A stretch of 8,607 nucleotides of DNA from JACVRM01 sp046262315 (GCA_046262315.1 JBHEMZ010000116.1:1-8607), one strand, 5' to 3'. Positions 1 through 5,922 are shown, counted from the stretch's first letter. A program made the numbers and translations. The notes: generated by a model not told the origin, from the sequence alone.

Positions 1-167
1 GCGACTTTCACCTCGCCAGCCACTCCCGCGTCCGCCGCTATCGCGCACGCCGCTCGGCCGCCGCGAAGGCGGCTGCCACCAGCCCCGACATCCCCGACTC
101 AGGCGCGCGCGGCTCGGCCCAGCTTCAGGCAGCCGCGAAGAACGCCGCCTCAGGCCGGGGCGGCTGA
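1..167 (+). CDS. possible C-terminal tail of an unidentified protein
   Basis: The frame with codons at 3, 6, 9 and so on is open from the left edge and ends in TGA at 165-167. It encodes about 54 residues beginning DFHLASHSRVRRYRARRSAA. The tail is Ala/Arg-rich and basic, with mostly G or C in the third codon position, as expected for a low-complexity C-terminus in a high-GC genome. No domain or motif is recognisable, so no function is proposed. It would face the minus-strand gene at 346-726 tail to tail. GC-rich DNA gives such open stretches by chance, so this call depends on sequence left of the window. Confidence 0.3.
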   Translation, partial: DFHLASHSRVRRYRARRSAAAKAAATSPDIPDSGARGSAQLQAAAKNAASGRGG

Positions 168-345
168 CGCCCGCCGAGTACCAGCTTGGACGCCCACGAC
201 CGTCGCATCCTTGCGCGCCCGCGGCAGCCGCGAGCACGCACTGGCCGCTCCCACCTGCCAACCACCGCGACTCACGGCCCCGCACACCAGCTCCCATCCC
301 AGCTGCCTCTGCACCGGCCAGCCAGTGACCCGCGAGGCCCGTCCC

Positions 346-726
346 TACTCGAGGCGTGAGCTCTTTCAGCCGCTCGAACTGCTCGCGCGCGCTGACGCGC
401 TGCTGCAGCCTCAGCCAGTGCTCGAGATCGCGAAGTGATAGCTCGTCGCCCCGCTCGAACAGCCGCTGCTCCAGCCGCGCCAACAATCGACGCGCGACCT
501 CGGCATCCGAGCCGCGCAGCAGCTCGTCTGCGGACTCCTCATGGCCCGGTCGGCGCGCACGCCCAGACCGCATCAGGCGCTCTACCCGCCCGCGATACCG
601 GACATCCCCGAACACGAGCTCGGCGATCCGGCGCTGGCTCACCCCCTGCGCGCTTAGCGCGAACACACGCGCGCGCTCGGCTTCGCTCGACACCAAGGCG
701 CGCCCCAGTTGCACGTCCCACACCAC
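346..726 (-). CDS. helix-turn-helix-like protein, 3' end unresolved
   Basis: A minus-strand frame is open from a TAA at 757-759 to the left edge of the window. The part between about 726 and 346 looks coding, with strong G/C third positions and a protein-like composition. It reads SSEAERARVFALSAQGVSQR, then RIAELVFGDVRYRGRVERLM, then a charged helical stretch (ELLRGSDAEVARRLLARLEQ; LEHWLRLQQRVSAREQFERL). The segment AQGVSQRRIAELVFGD resembles a helix-turn-helix followed by helices, so a DNA-binding role is plausible but inferred. There is no ATG. GTG codons at 726, 723, 714 and 693 are possible starts, none with a convincing Shine-Dalgarno. Left of about 346 codon bias fades, and a TAG lies one frame over at 345-347, so the native end may have been there before a one-base shift. 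The IS3 element begins about 90 bp upstream of the start. Confidence 0.5.
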
Positions 727-815
727 GCCTCGAAACGCCGCCCCCGGCCACCCGGCTTACCAGGTGCACACAGACGATTGACCGCCTCGAAACAACCCGC
801 TAAAAGCGGTGAAGG

Positions 816-837
816 ACCCTGGGAAAGTTGGAGGCTC
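816..837 (+). repeat. IS3 left terminal inverted repeat (IRL)
   Basis: Blocks ACCCTGGG (816-823) and GTTGGAGGCTC (827-837) are repeated inverted at 2068-2089, separated in both copies by three non-matching bases. The IRL lies just upstream of orfA. Confidence 0.85.
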
Positions 838-878
838 CGATGCCGGGCTCTGTCCTGGCGGAAGGAGATGCTCCTGCG

Positions 879-1181
879 ATGGCCAGACCGAGGAAGTACT
901 CCGATGAGTTGCGTGAGCGTGCGGTGCGTTTCTACTTCGAGTCGAACCGTCCGATCGCGCACGTCGCGCAGGACCTGGGGATCCACAAGGAGGCGTTGCG
1001 GCAGTGGGTGCGTCAGGCGGAGGCCGACCGTGGCGTCCGGCGTGATCTGCTGAAGACGGACGAGCGCGAAGAGCTGAAGAAGCTGCGTAAGGAGAACGCG
1101 GAGCTTCGGCGGGCGAACGCGATCTTGAAGGACGCGTCCGTCTATTTCGCTCAGGAGCTCGACCCGACCCGGCGACGGTGA
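879..1181 (+). CDS. IS3-family transposase OrfA (helix-turn-helix subunit)
   Basis: A 100-residue protein that recognises the IS ends and partners OrfB. Residues 5-50 (KYSDELRERAVRFYFESNRP, then IAHVAQDLGIHKEALRQWV) form the helix-turn-helix typical of IS3 and IS911 OrfA. Residues 63-95 (EELKKLRKENAELRRANAIL) form a leucine-zipper-like coiled coil used by the family for multimerisation. The start chosen is ATG 879 (MARPRKYS), because homology begins there and AAGGAG lies at 862-867, 11 nt upstream. An in-frame ATG at 828 falls inside the terminal repeat and is unlikely. The stop TGA at 1179-1181 overlaps the orfB start GTG (1178-1180) as GTGA. The family typically makes an OrfAB fusion by -1 frameshifting, but no A-rich slippery heptamer is visible here. 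Confidence 0.9.
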   Translation: MARPRKYSDELRERAVRFYFESNRPIAHVAQDLGIHKEALRQWVRQAEADRGVRRDLLKTDEREELKKLRKENAELRRANAILKDASVYFAQELDPTRRR

Positions 1182-2065
1182 CCCGCTACGTGGAGGAGCG
1201 GCGGGACGCCTTCGGGGTCGAGCCGATCTGCAACGCGTTGGGCGTGCCGGTGAGCACGCACTACGCGCGCAGATCCCGGAAGCCGTCCCGGCGCGAGCTC
1301 GCCGACCGAGAGCTGCTCGCGGAGATCGAGGCCGCTCGCTCAGGTCGCCGGCGCGTCTACGGCGCCCGCAAGACCTGGAAGGAGCTCAAGCGCCGCCACG
1401 TCGACGTGGGCCGCGACCAGGTCGCGCGGGTGATGCGCGAGCAGGGGCTGGTCGGCAAGCTGCGCGGCTCGAAGAAGCGGACGACGATCCCGGACGAGGC
1501 TGCGGTCGAGAGGGCACGCGACCTCTTGCAGCGCGACTTCACGGCGGCCCGCCCGAATCAGAAGTGGGTCGCCGATCTGACCTACGTCCGCACCTGGAAC
1601 GGCTTCGTCTACCTGGCCTTCATCCTCGACTGCTACAGCCGCCGGATCGTCGGCTGGCAGGTTGCGACGCACATGCGCGCCGAGCTCGTCCTCGATGCGC
1701 TCGAGATGGCCAACGGCCTGCGCCGACCACAGGCGGGCCTGATTGCACACTCGGATCGCGGCTCGCAATATACGAGTCTGAGCTACACCGATCGCCTCGA
1801 CGCGCTTGAGATCGCCCCGTCTGTCGGCTCCCGCGGCGACGCCTATGACAATGCGATGGCCGAGGCGTGGGTCGCGACCTTCAAGAACGAACTCATCGAC
1901 GGACGCCGCTTCCCCAGCTTCGAACACGTCGAGCACGAAGTCCTCGAATGGATCGGCTTCTACAACGACGATCGACTGCACGAAACACTCGGCGACTTGC
2001 CGCCAGCCGAGTACGAGGAGTTGAATATCAAGAAAGACAACAGCCCAATGCCGGCTGCCACCTAA
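1178..2065 (+). CDS. IS3-family transposase OrfB (DDE integrase-type catalytic subunit)
   Basis: A 295-residue DDE transposase (rve-type catalytic core) that cuts and joins the IS ends. An N-terminal HTH_21-like region holds RRVYGARKTWKELKRR at about 58-73, followed by PNQKWVADLTYVRTW, HSDRGSQYTS, DAYDNAMAEAWVATFKNEL and a C-terminal WIGFYNDDRLHETLGDLPPA. The catalytic residues read as D133, D193 and E229, with the family's 35-residue D-to-E spacing. Length is normal and nothing is truncated. Translation appears to start at GTG 1178, overlapping the orfA stop by 4 nt, which suggests coupled reinitiation. The orfB frame is open upstream to a TAA at 1088-1090, so a roughly 90-nt window is also available for -1 frameshifting. 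Confidence 0.93.
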   Translation: MTRYVEERRDAFGVEPICNALGVPVSTHYARRSRKPSRRELADRELLAEIEAARSGRRRVYGARKTWKELKRRHVDVGRDQVARVMREQGLVGKLRGSKKRTTIPDEAAVERARDLLQRDFTAARPNQKWVADLTYVRTWNGFVYLAFILDCYSRRIVGWQVATHMRAELVLDALEMANGLRRPQAGLIAHSDRGSQYTSLSYTDRLDALEIAPSVGSRGDAYDNAMAEAWVATFKNELIDGRRFPSFEHVEHEVLEWIGFYNDDRLHETLGDLPPAEYEELNIKKDNSPMPAAT

Positions 2066-2067
2066 AC

Positions 2068-2089
2068 GAGCCTCCAACGGACCCAGGGT
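2068..2089 (-). repeat. IS3 right terminal inverted repeat (IRR)
   Basis: On the plus strand it reads GAGCCTCCAAC (2068-2078), GGA, then CCCAGGGT (2082-2089). This is the inverse of IRL with 19 of 22 positions matching. It begins 3 bp after the orfB stop codon. Confidence 0.85.
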
Positions 2090-2309
2090 GGATCACGGCG
2101 GCAATTCCGCGGTCCCAGGGGGCAGGCTGGCGGGGGTGGAGCGAGCAGCGGGCGGGAAAAAGCGTCCCTCGCAGACCTGGCGACCGCCCTGGCATGGCCC
2201 GAACCCGCTCATCGAAGCTGCGCGGCTTCGCGGGCCAACAAGGCGGCCGCTCGCGAAAACCCGCGCGACCCTCGTGAGCCGTTTCACTCCGACGGTTAGC
2301 TGGGCGAGG

Positions 2310-2380
2310 GCTCCTCTGGGCGCCCCATTCGTTTTGACGCAAATGGACGAAATGCGCGCGTTCCTGGCGGGGGGTGGAGC
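2310..2380. repeat. 71-nt hairpin-shaped dispersed repeat, copy A
   Basis: This segment recurs in the same orientation at 7491-7561, with no gaps and 66 of 71 identical bases. Both copies start GCTCC and end GGAGC, which are perfectly complementary. A CCCC run pairs inside them with a G-run, so the conserved block is bounded by its own outer stem. Three mismatches are single transitions and two are an adjacent CG/GC swap. No frame through it looks protein-coding. Confidence 0.75.
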
Positions 2381-2421
2381 GGGCGCGCGACTGCAAAAGC
2401 GCCGCCGCTTACAGCCACCGG

Positions 2422-2465
2422 CCTCGACAAGCTGGGGGTCACTGGTTCGAGCCCAGTACCGCCCA
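2422..2465 (+). pseudogene. tRNA 3'-end-like fragment (possible att site)
   Basis: A perfect T-arm is present: ACTGG (2441-2445), loop TTCGAGC (2446-2452), CCAGT (2453-2457). It is followed by an acceptor-like ACCGCCC (2458-2464) and a discriminator-like A. The preceding GGGGTC fits a variable loop. No D-arm or convincing anticodon arm lies at the right distance upstream; the nearest acceptor-like GGGGGGT at 2369-2375 would make a 97-nt molecule without a normal cloverleaf. Such isolated 3' halves are a known by-product of tyrosine integrases using tRNA genes as attachment sites. The isoacceptor cannot be assigned. Confidence 0.5.
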
Positions 2466-2508
2466 TTTGAACCCACGGAGCGGAGCGGCAACCGCATGGT
2501 TCCGGGGG

Positions 2509-2643
2509 TCAGGTGTGCCAGATGGGCCGGGAATGCTCGTGTGGTGCTACCCCCGGTGCTACCTCGGATTTTGTCTTGCGAGTAAACGCGGCCACACACA
2601 AAACGTGCGTGGCACGCTCGCGCGCAATCTCGTACAGTGCGGT
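2509..2643 (-). pseudogene. possible C-terminal relic of a tyrosine integrase
   Basis: On the minus strand a frame ending in TGA at 2509-2511 reads ALYEIARERATHVLCVAAF, then TRKTKSEVAPGVAPHEHSRP, then IWHT and stop. The VAPGVAP tail and its place about 45 bp from a tRNA-like 3' end resemble the ends of actinobacterial integrase genes, but no catalytic R-H-R-Y motif is present. There is no start and the frame cannot be followed convincingly upstream. Family assignment is a guess from context. Confidence 0.2.
2543..2563. repeat. 9-bp direct repeat GGTGCTACC with 3-bp spacer
   Basis: GGTGCTACC at 2543-2551 and again at 2555-2563, separated by CCC. It encodes the VAP..VAP pair on the minus strand in the possible integrase tail. 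It could be a recombinase arm-type site, a coding repeat or chance. Confidence 0.5.
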
Positions 2644-2864
2644 GCCAAACGTCCCGACTGCGCCGGGACCTGGTGTCGCTGTACCGTGCGCTGGCCCTCG
2701 GGCCGGCGCTAGTACAGCCTCGCCTCGGGTTCAGGATGCGTACTACGCAGAACGGCAGCGCTTCTCCGCATCTGAACTTGCTAAGGAGACAACACCGGCG
2801 CGGCCGGGTTACGCCAGGGTTCGCTCCCACCGTTGCCTTTGCTTACGGGCATGATCCTGTCGCG

Positions 2865-3380
2865 CTATCGCCAGCGAACCGTGCCGTCGAGGCGGACCGT
2901 TAACTGCCCGTTCACGTACGCGAACACCCACTGCCCCGATCCGGTGACGCGGGCGAACCGTCCGGTTCCCCGCGCAACCCACTCTTGGTCTGGACACGGG
3001 TTGTCCGACGGATCATTGAACTCGTAGACTTCGCAATAGGTGGTCGGGTCCCCGAAGCGGAGGATGTCGCCCTTTTTGGTCGTAAGGACGACTCTGAACG
3101 CCGTGATGTACTGGAAGATGTGGCCGTACGGTGGATCGTAGTCTATGTGGCGAAGTCCGGCCACGAAGACTCCCTCGTACGTGACTGGGCCCATGTGCGC
3201 CACCTTTGTGGCACCTGCAAACCCCGCCTCGTAGCAGCAGCCACTGTTGGACGTGTCATCGATGGTGGTCGGCACGAGGATCAAGCTGAAGTCGTTCTTC
3301 GTCGGTGCAGCTGCCGCCGACGAGGCGACGAGCCCGCAGGCGGCGACGAGGACAACGATGAGCAGGCGGGTCAGCCGCAT
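2865..3380 (-). CDS. secreted GCCY-motif protein, paralog 1
   Basis: A 171-residue exported protein of unrecognised function. The start is ATG at 3380, backed by AAAGGAG (plus-strand 3387-3393) six bases upstream. The N-terminus MRLTRLLIVVLVAACGLVAS, followed by SAAAAPT, is a signal peptide. Cleavage could follow the AAAA run, or VAAC at 12-15 could act as a short lipobox, which would make it a lipoprotein. The mature part has GCCYEAGFAG at about 47-56, two further cysteines (TYCEVYEF and NPCPDQEW) that could form disulfides, and a C-terminal block GTGRFARVTGSGQW...LTVRLDGTVRW. The alternating pattern and GRFxxVTGxGxW motif suggest a small beta-barrel or lipocalin-like fold; that is inference. 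It is divergently arranged with its paralog at 3578. Confidence 0.88.
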   Translation of the reverse strand: MRLTRLLIVVLVAACGLVASSAAAAPTKNDFSLILVPTTIDDTSNSGCCYEAGFAGATKVAHMGPVTYEGVFVAGLRHIDYDPPYGHIFQYITAFRVVLTTKKGDILRFGDPTTYCEVYEFNDPSDNPCPDQEWVARGTGRFARVTGSGQWVFAYVNGQLTVRLDGTVRWR

Positions 3381-3402
3381 GAACGACTCCTTTGTGTCGG
3401 AT

Positions 3403-3538
3403 AGCCGAGTATCCGCCGCCGCGCGCCTCAGCACAATAGGCCGGCCGCCCTATCTTTAGCGCTCGGCGGTCCTAGGACCCGGCTGACACGAAGATAGGCC
3501 GAGCGGCCGATGCGCCGCGCGGAGGCGGGTACTAGCAT
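3403..3538. repeat. inverted-duplication arms of the divergent intergenic region
   Basis: The minus-strand sequence of 3403-3424 (GCGCGGCGGCGGATACTCGG and on) aligns with plus-strand 3517-3538 (GCGCGGAGGCGGGTACTAGC and on) at about 17 of 22 positions. These blocks flank the larger palindrome at 3439-3508, offset from perfect symmetry by about 6 nt. The shared GGCGGRTACT lies 32 to 48 nt from the two start codons and could contain both promoters' -10 regions. No -35 element is convincing. Confidence 0.55.
3439..3508. promoter_or_regulatory. two-tier palindrome between divergent paralogs (candidate operator or hairpin)
   Basis: The innermost tier is a perfect 12-bp palindrome, GGTCCTAGGACC, at 3468-3479. 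The outer arms, 3439-3456 and 3491-3508, pair at 15 of 18 positions about the same centre (3473.5), including a perfect CCTATCTT/AAGATAGG block. The non-pairing spacer on each side is 11 nt. Both divergent genes start about 93 and 104 nt from this centre. It could be a shared operator, a cruciform, or the hinge of the inverted duplication that made the gene pair. Confidence 0.65.
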
Positions 3539-3577
3539 CGACGCGACCGAAGTCCCAACCTCATTGGAGGAAATCGC

Positions 3578-4099
3578 ATGGACGCTCGCCCCCGGCGCTG
3601 GCTCGCTGCGCTTGCCCTTTCAACGCTTGCTCTTGCGGCCAGTAGTGCCGCGACGGGAGCCTCACCAAATGCGTCGAGCGCAGTATCGGGGCACGACGCG
3701 AAGCCGTTTACGGCCACGTTGTTCGCAGTAGAGACGACCACCGGGGAAAGCGGCTGCTGTTACAGCTTTACGTTCGCCGGGAGCGGGAAGCTTCCGCGAG
3801 TCGGGCGCGGGACGTTCGAAGGACGCGTCTTCGAGCGGCGCTGGTCGAGCGAGACGTGCGGCGAGTGCGTACTCCTGACTTTCCACCTTTCGTTCGTCGA
3901 CAAACGCGGCGCGACCATCAGCTTCAATGGCACTGAGATACGCGGGTGGGGCTTTGCGACCGGCGGTCCTTGGACTGCGAGCGGTTTCGGTCGGTTCGCA
4001 GGAGTCACGGGGACTGGAACTTGGAGTCTCATCGCGCCCGAACCGCTTCCGCCTGGTCTTATCTCAATCACGCTGTCTGGCTCTATTACGTGGAAGTGA
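3578..4099 (+). CDS. secreted GCCY-motif protein, paralog 2
   Basis: A 173-residue exported protein with no recognised family. ATG 3578 follows GGAGG (3566-3570) at 7 nt, a strong ribosome binding site. The N-terminus MDARPRRWLAALALSTLALA, then ASSAATGAS, is a clear signal peptide with no lipobox. The mature part aligns with the 2865-3380 product: SGCCYSFTFAG at 58-68 against SGCCYEAGFAG, FEGRVF against YEGVFV, and SGFGRFAGVTGTGTWSL near the C-terminus against RGTGRFARVTGSGQWVF. Both end SGSITWK or DGTVRWR. Two further cysteines (TCGEC) give four in the mature protein, as in the paralog, though placed differently. The stop TGA at 4097-4099 overlaps a GTG at 4096 that may have started the next gene, now broken. 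Confidence 0.88.
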   Translation: MDARPRRWLAALALSTLALAASSAATGASPNASSAVSGHDAKPFTATLFAVETTTGESGCCYSFTFAGSGKLPRVGRGTFEGRVFERRWSSETCGECVLLTFHLSFVDKRGATISFNGTEIRGWGFATGGPWTASGFGRFAGVTGTGTWSLIAPEPLPPGLISITLSGSITWK

Positions 4100-4757
4100 C
4101 AAGGCAGACGACTCTCGTCTCCCGCGGCTGGCCGCTTGGAGCGGGCTAGGACTCCTCGCCGCGCTCGTCGCGAATCTCGCGTTCAGTCGTACAGCTCCAC
4201 GCCGCGACCGCACAGCCGCCGAAATCGTCAGCGAGTTATCCGCGCATCACGATGCGTACGTGCGCTCGGGCTACTTTCTCGGGCTACAAGCTCTCTTCCT
4301 GCTGGTCGTCACGGCAGGCCTGGCCTCACTGATCGACGGCTGGCTCCGCAACGCCGCGCTGACAGGCGGTGCCGCCGCGGCGGTCCTCATCGCGGTATCG
4401 GCAGCTGGCCTGCTCGGTGCAACGTTCACAGCAGAGCGGAAGATCGACGCCGACGCGATCTGGGGCGTTTACGAGGCACATACCTGGCTGCTCGTCGCTG
4501 GCTCGATGCCGAGCGCCGCTCTGTTCGGTGCCGTGGCGATCGGGGCGAGAATCCCGCGCTGGCTCCGCTGGTCGGCCGCCGCGATCGCCGCTGCATACCT
4601 TCTCGGCGGCCTCTACCCGTTCGGCGGTTAACTCGAGGGCGGCATCGGTGGCGCTGCCTGGTTCCTTGCGCTGGTCCTCGGCGACGTCTGGGTCGCCATC
4701 ATATCCCTGCGCTCACTCGTCCGCTTCCGGCGAGCGCAGCCCGAGCGGAGCTCTTAA
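4096..4757 (+). pseudogene. multi-pass membrane protein, interrupted by a frame break and an in-frame TAA
   Basis: From about 4110 the frame ending at 4631 encodes a membrane protein. Hydrophobic helices include LAAWSGLGLLAALVANLAF, YFLGLQALFLLVVTAGLASL, AALTGGAAAAVLIAVSAAGL, HTWLLVAGSMPSAALFGAVA and WSAAAIAAAYLLGGLYPFGG. A TAA at 4629-4631 stops it, yet the same frame continues as LEGGIGGAAWFLALVLGDVW, then VAIISLRSLVRFRRAQPERS, to a TAA at 4755-4757. That is a natural last helix and basic tail, so the internal TAA looks like a nonsense mutation. The 5' end is also damaged: no start codon lies in frame near the first helix, while GTG 4096, coupled to the upstream stop as GTGA, begins VTRQTTLVSR one frame away. 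The family is not identified. Sequencing or assembly error could mimic either lesion. Confidence 0.7.
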
Positions 4758-4799
4758 CACGCACCCGTCACCAGCGCGCCGCGCTCTCGTCTTAGAAGC

Positions 4800-5654
4800 T
4801 CTAACGAAAAGAAGGGCGCCGCCTTCGGCTACATCGGGTGAGCGCGGCTACCACCCCTTGATCGCGAGCCGTTCGGGCAGCGGCGAGATCTTGCACGCCG
4901 GCCTGCGCAAGGGCTCGGCCGGCTCGGGGCGAGGCGCGCGGCGCTTCGTGAAGGAGTTGCTCGCCCGCGTCCGCCGCGCCGGCGCTGCGGGCGAGATCGT
5001 CGTCCGGGCCGACTCTGCCTTCTGGAACAAGCAGCTGATGGCCTATCTGGACGAGCAGGGATGCCACTATTCGATCGGCATCACGATGCACAAAGTCGTG
5101 GTCGACGCGATTGCTCGCATCCCCGAGCAGGCGTGGCAGCCGGTCGCCGACTACCCCGAGACGGGGATCTGCGAGCTCACCGAGACGAGGCTCGGCGACG
5201 AGCGTTTGGTCGTCCGCCGCGTCCACCTGCATGCCCAGGAGGAGCAGACCGAGTTGTGTTCCCCTACTGGCGCCACTTCGCCTTCCTCACGAACCGCGAG
5301 GAGGACATGCACACGCTCGATCGCGAGCATCGTCAGCACGCCGAGGTCGAACTCGCGATCCGCGACCTCAAGGAGCAAGCGCTCGCTCACTTCCCTCGGG
5401 CAGCTTCGCCGCCAAGTGCGCTTGGACGGTATCGCTGCCTCGCCCACAACCTGCAGCGCTGGACCGGCATGCTCGGGCTCCAAGACCCGACCCCGCGAAC
5501 GGCTCATACCATCCGCCGCTGGCTGCTCGCCCTGCCCGGCCGCCTTACCCGCAGTGCACGGCAGTGGACGCTTCACCTGCCCGCCCGCTGGCCCTGGCAG
5601 CGTCACTTCATCGAGGTGTTGACGCGCATCCGGGTGCTTACCACGGCCGGTTGA
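4800..5654 (+). pseudogene. 5'-truncated, frameshifted IS1380-family transposase
   Basis: Recognisable IS1380-type DDE transposase pieces occur in changing frames. EKKGAAFGYIG is at 4806-4838. After a one-base shift, GYHPLIASRSGSGEILHAGL then RKGSAGSGRGARRFVKELLA and VVRADSAFWNKQLMAYLDEQ (a second catalytic Asp) run to about 5254. After another shift at GTTGTGTT (5254-5261), FPYWRHFAFLTNREEDMHTL and HAEVELAIRDLKEQALAHFP follow (Glu region). Near 5394 the frame slips so that SGSFAAKCAWTV is read in a second frame, then returns near 5431-5440 for LAHNLQRWTGMLGL, ending ALPGRLTRSARQWTLHLPAR and TGA at 5652-5654. About 150 N-terminal residues, including the first catalytic Asp, are missing, and the left IS end is gone. 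The element is dead; frame comparisons rest on my memory of the family. Confidence 0.85.
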
Positions 5655-5808
5655 GCCGCTCCACCGTCTTGCCGCAGCAGGCCAATTTCCGCAAGTCGGG
5701 CTGCCCCGCTTTCTCCCACGGAGGCCGCTGCACAACGCGAGCCTCCCGTTCGAGCGGGAACCGGTGAAACCAGGGCCGCCACCCCGACCGTTCACACGAC
5801 TTGACGAG

Positions 5809-5849
5809 AACCTCGACTTGGCGTCAGGGGAAAACGGTGGATCGAGGTT
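5809..5849. repeat. 8-bp inverted repeat AACCTCGA/TCGAGGTT
   Basis: AACCTCGA at 5809-5816 and its exact inverse at 5842-5849, with a 25-nt spacer. It lies about 150 bp past the transposase stop, where the right end of an IS1380 element would be expected, so it may be a subterminal motif. It could also form a hairpin in the transcript. Confidence 0.5.
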
Positions 5850-5902
5850 TACCCCTCCCGCATGGCCGAGCCCCGCAGTTCGGTCAGGCTGGCGATGGCT
5901 CA

Positions 5903-5922
5903 AATGGGCCGTTCGGCCCATT
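5903..5922 (+). terminator. perfect 8-bp stem, 4-nt loop hairpin (possible terminator or operator)
   Basis: AATGGGCC, loop GTTC, GGCCCATT. The stem is exact and GC-rich in the middle. There is no T-run after it, so a classical intrinsic terminator is not supported; high-GC actinobacteria often use hairpins without a U-tract. It sits between the IS1380 relic and the gene at 6059, so it may stop read-through or regulate that gene. Confidence 0.4.

Larger units (their letters stand above)
816..2089 (+). mobile_element. complete IS3-family insertion sequence, about 1.27 kb
   Basis: Two overlapping transposase ORFs are bracketed by terminal inverted repeats. The left end at 816-837 reads ACCCTGGG, three unmatched bases, then GTTGGAGGCTC. 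The reverse complement of 2068-2089 has the same two blocks, so 19 of 22 positions match. Length and two-ORF layout are normal for IS3 elements. If the ends are taken as TG...CA, as is usual for the family, the element would be 820-2085. No 3-4 bp target duplication is visible with either choice of ends, which suggests age or later recombination at the flanks. Both ORFs are intact, so activity is possible. Confidence 0.9.
2090..2864. other. gene-poor interval between the IS3 element and the secreted-protein pair
   Basis: About 775 bp with several long open frames on both strands, but none has recognisable domains, a credible start or consistent codon bias. The features I can support are the 71-nt repeat at 2310-2380, a tRNA 3'-end-like fragment at 2422-2465, and a 9-bp direct repeat at 2543-2563 within a possible integrase-tail relic on the minus strand. 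The composition fits an old integration boundary. Confidence 0.5.

Noticed and set aside
797..809. Small hairpin CCGCT-AAA-AGCGG just outside the IS3 left end
   Set aside because: Only 5 bp with a 3-nt loop and no gene ends there on a supported strand; too weak to call a terminator.
1340..2077. 245-aa minus-strand open frame opposite IS3 orfB
   Set aside because: It mirrors the strongly supported DDE transposase; open antisense frames are expected in high-GC DNA, and no domain is seen.
813..2092. Target-site duplication flanking the IS3 element
   Set aside because: No matching 3-4 bp repeats at either TG...CA or ACCC...GGGT ends; only a weak GG on each side.
2369..2465. Complete tRNA using GGGGGGT as 5' acceptor, with a Cys-like CTGCAAA loop
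   Set aside because: The span is 97 nt, the anticodon stem does not pair, and there is no D-arm; only the 3' end is convincing.
2093..2830. 245-aa minus-strand open frame across the gene-poor interval
   Set aside because: It runs through the 71-nt repeat and the tRNA-like T-arm, has Arg/Pro/Cys-rich composition and no domain, and is better explained as noncoding.
4369..4800. 5' extension of the transposase frame upstream to 4369
   Set aside because: It overlaps the membrane pseudogene in another frame and shows no transposase similarity; IS1380 homology begins at about 4806.
5151..5921. 256-aa minus-strand open frame
   Set aside because: It is a shadow of the IS1380 transposase relic and its 3' flank.
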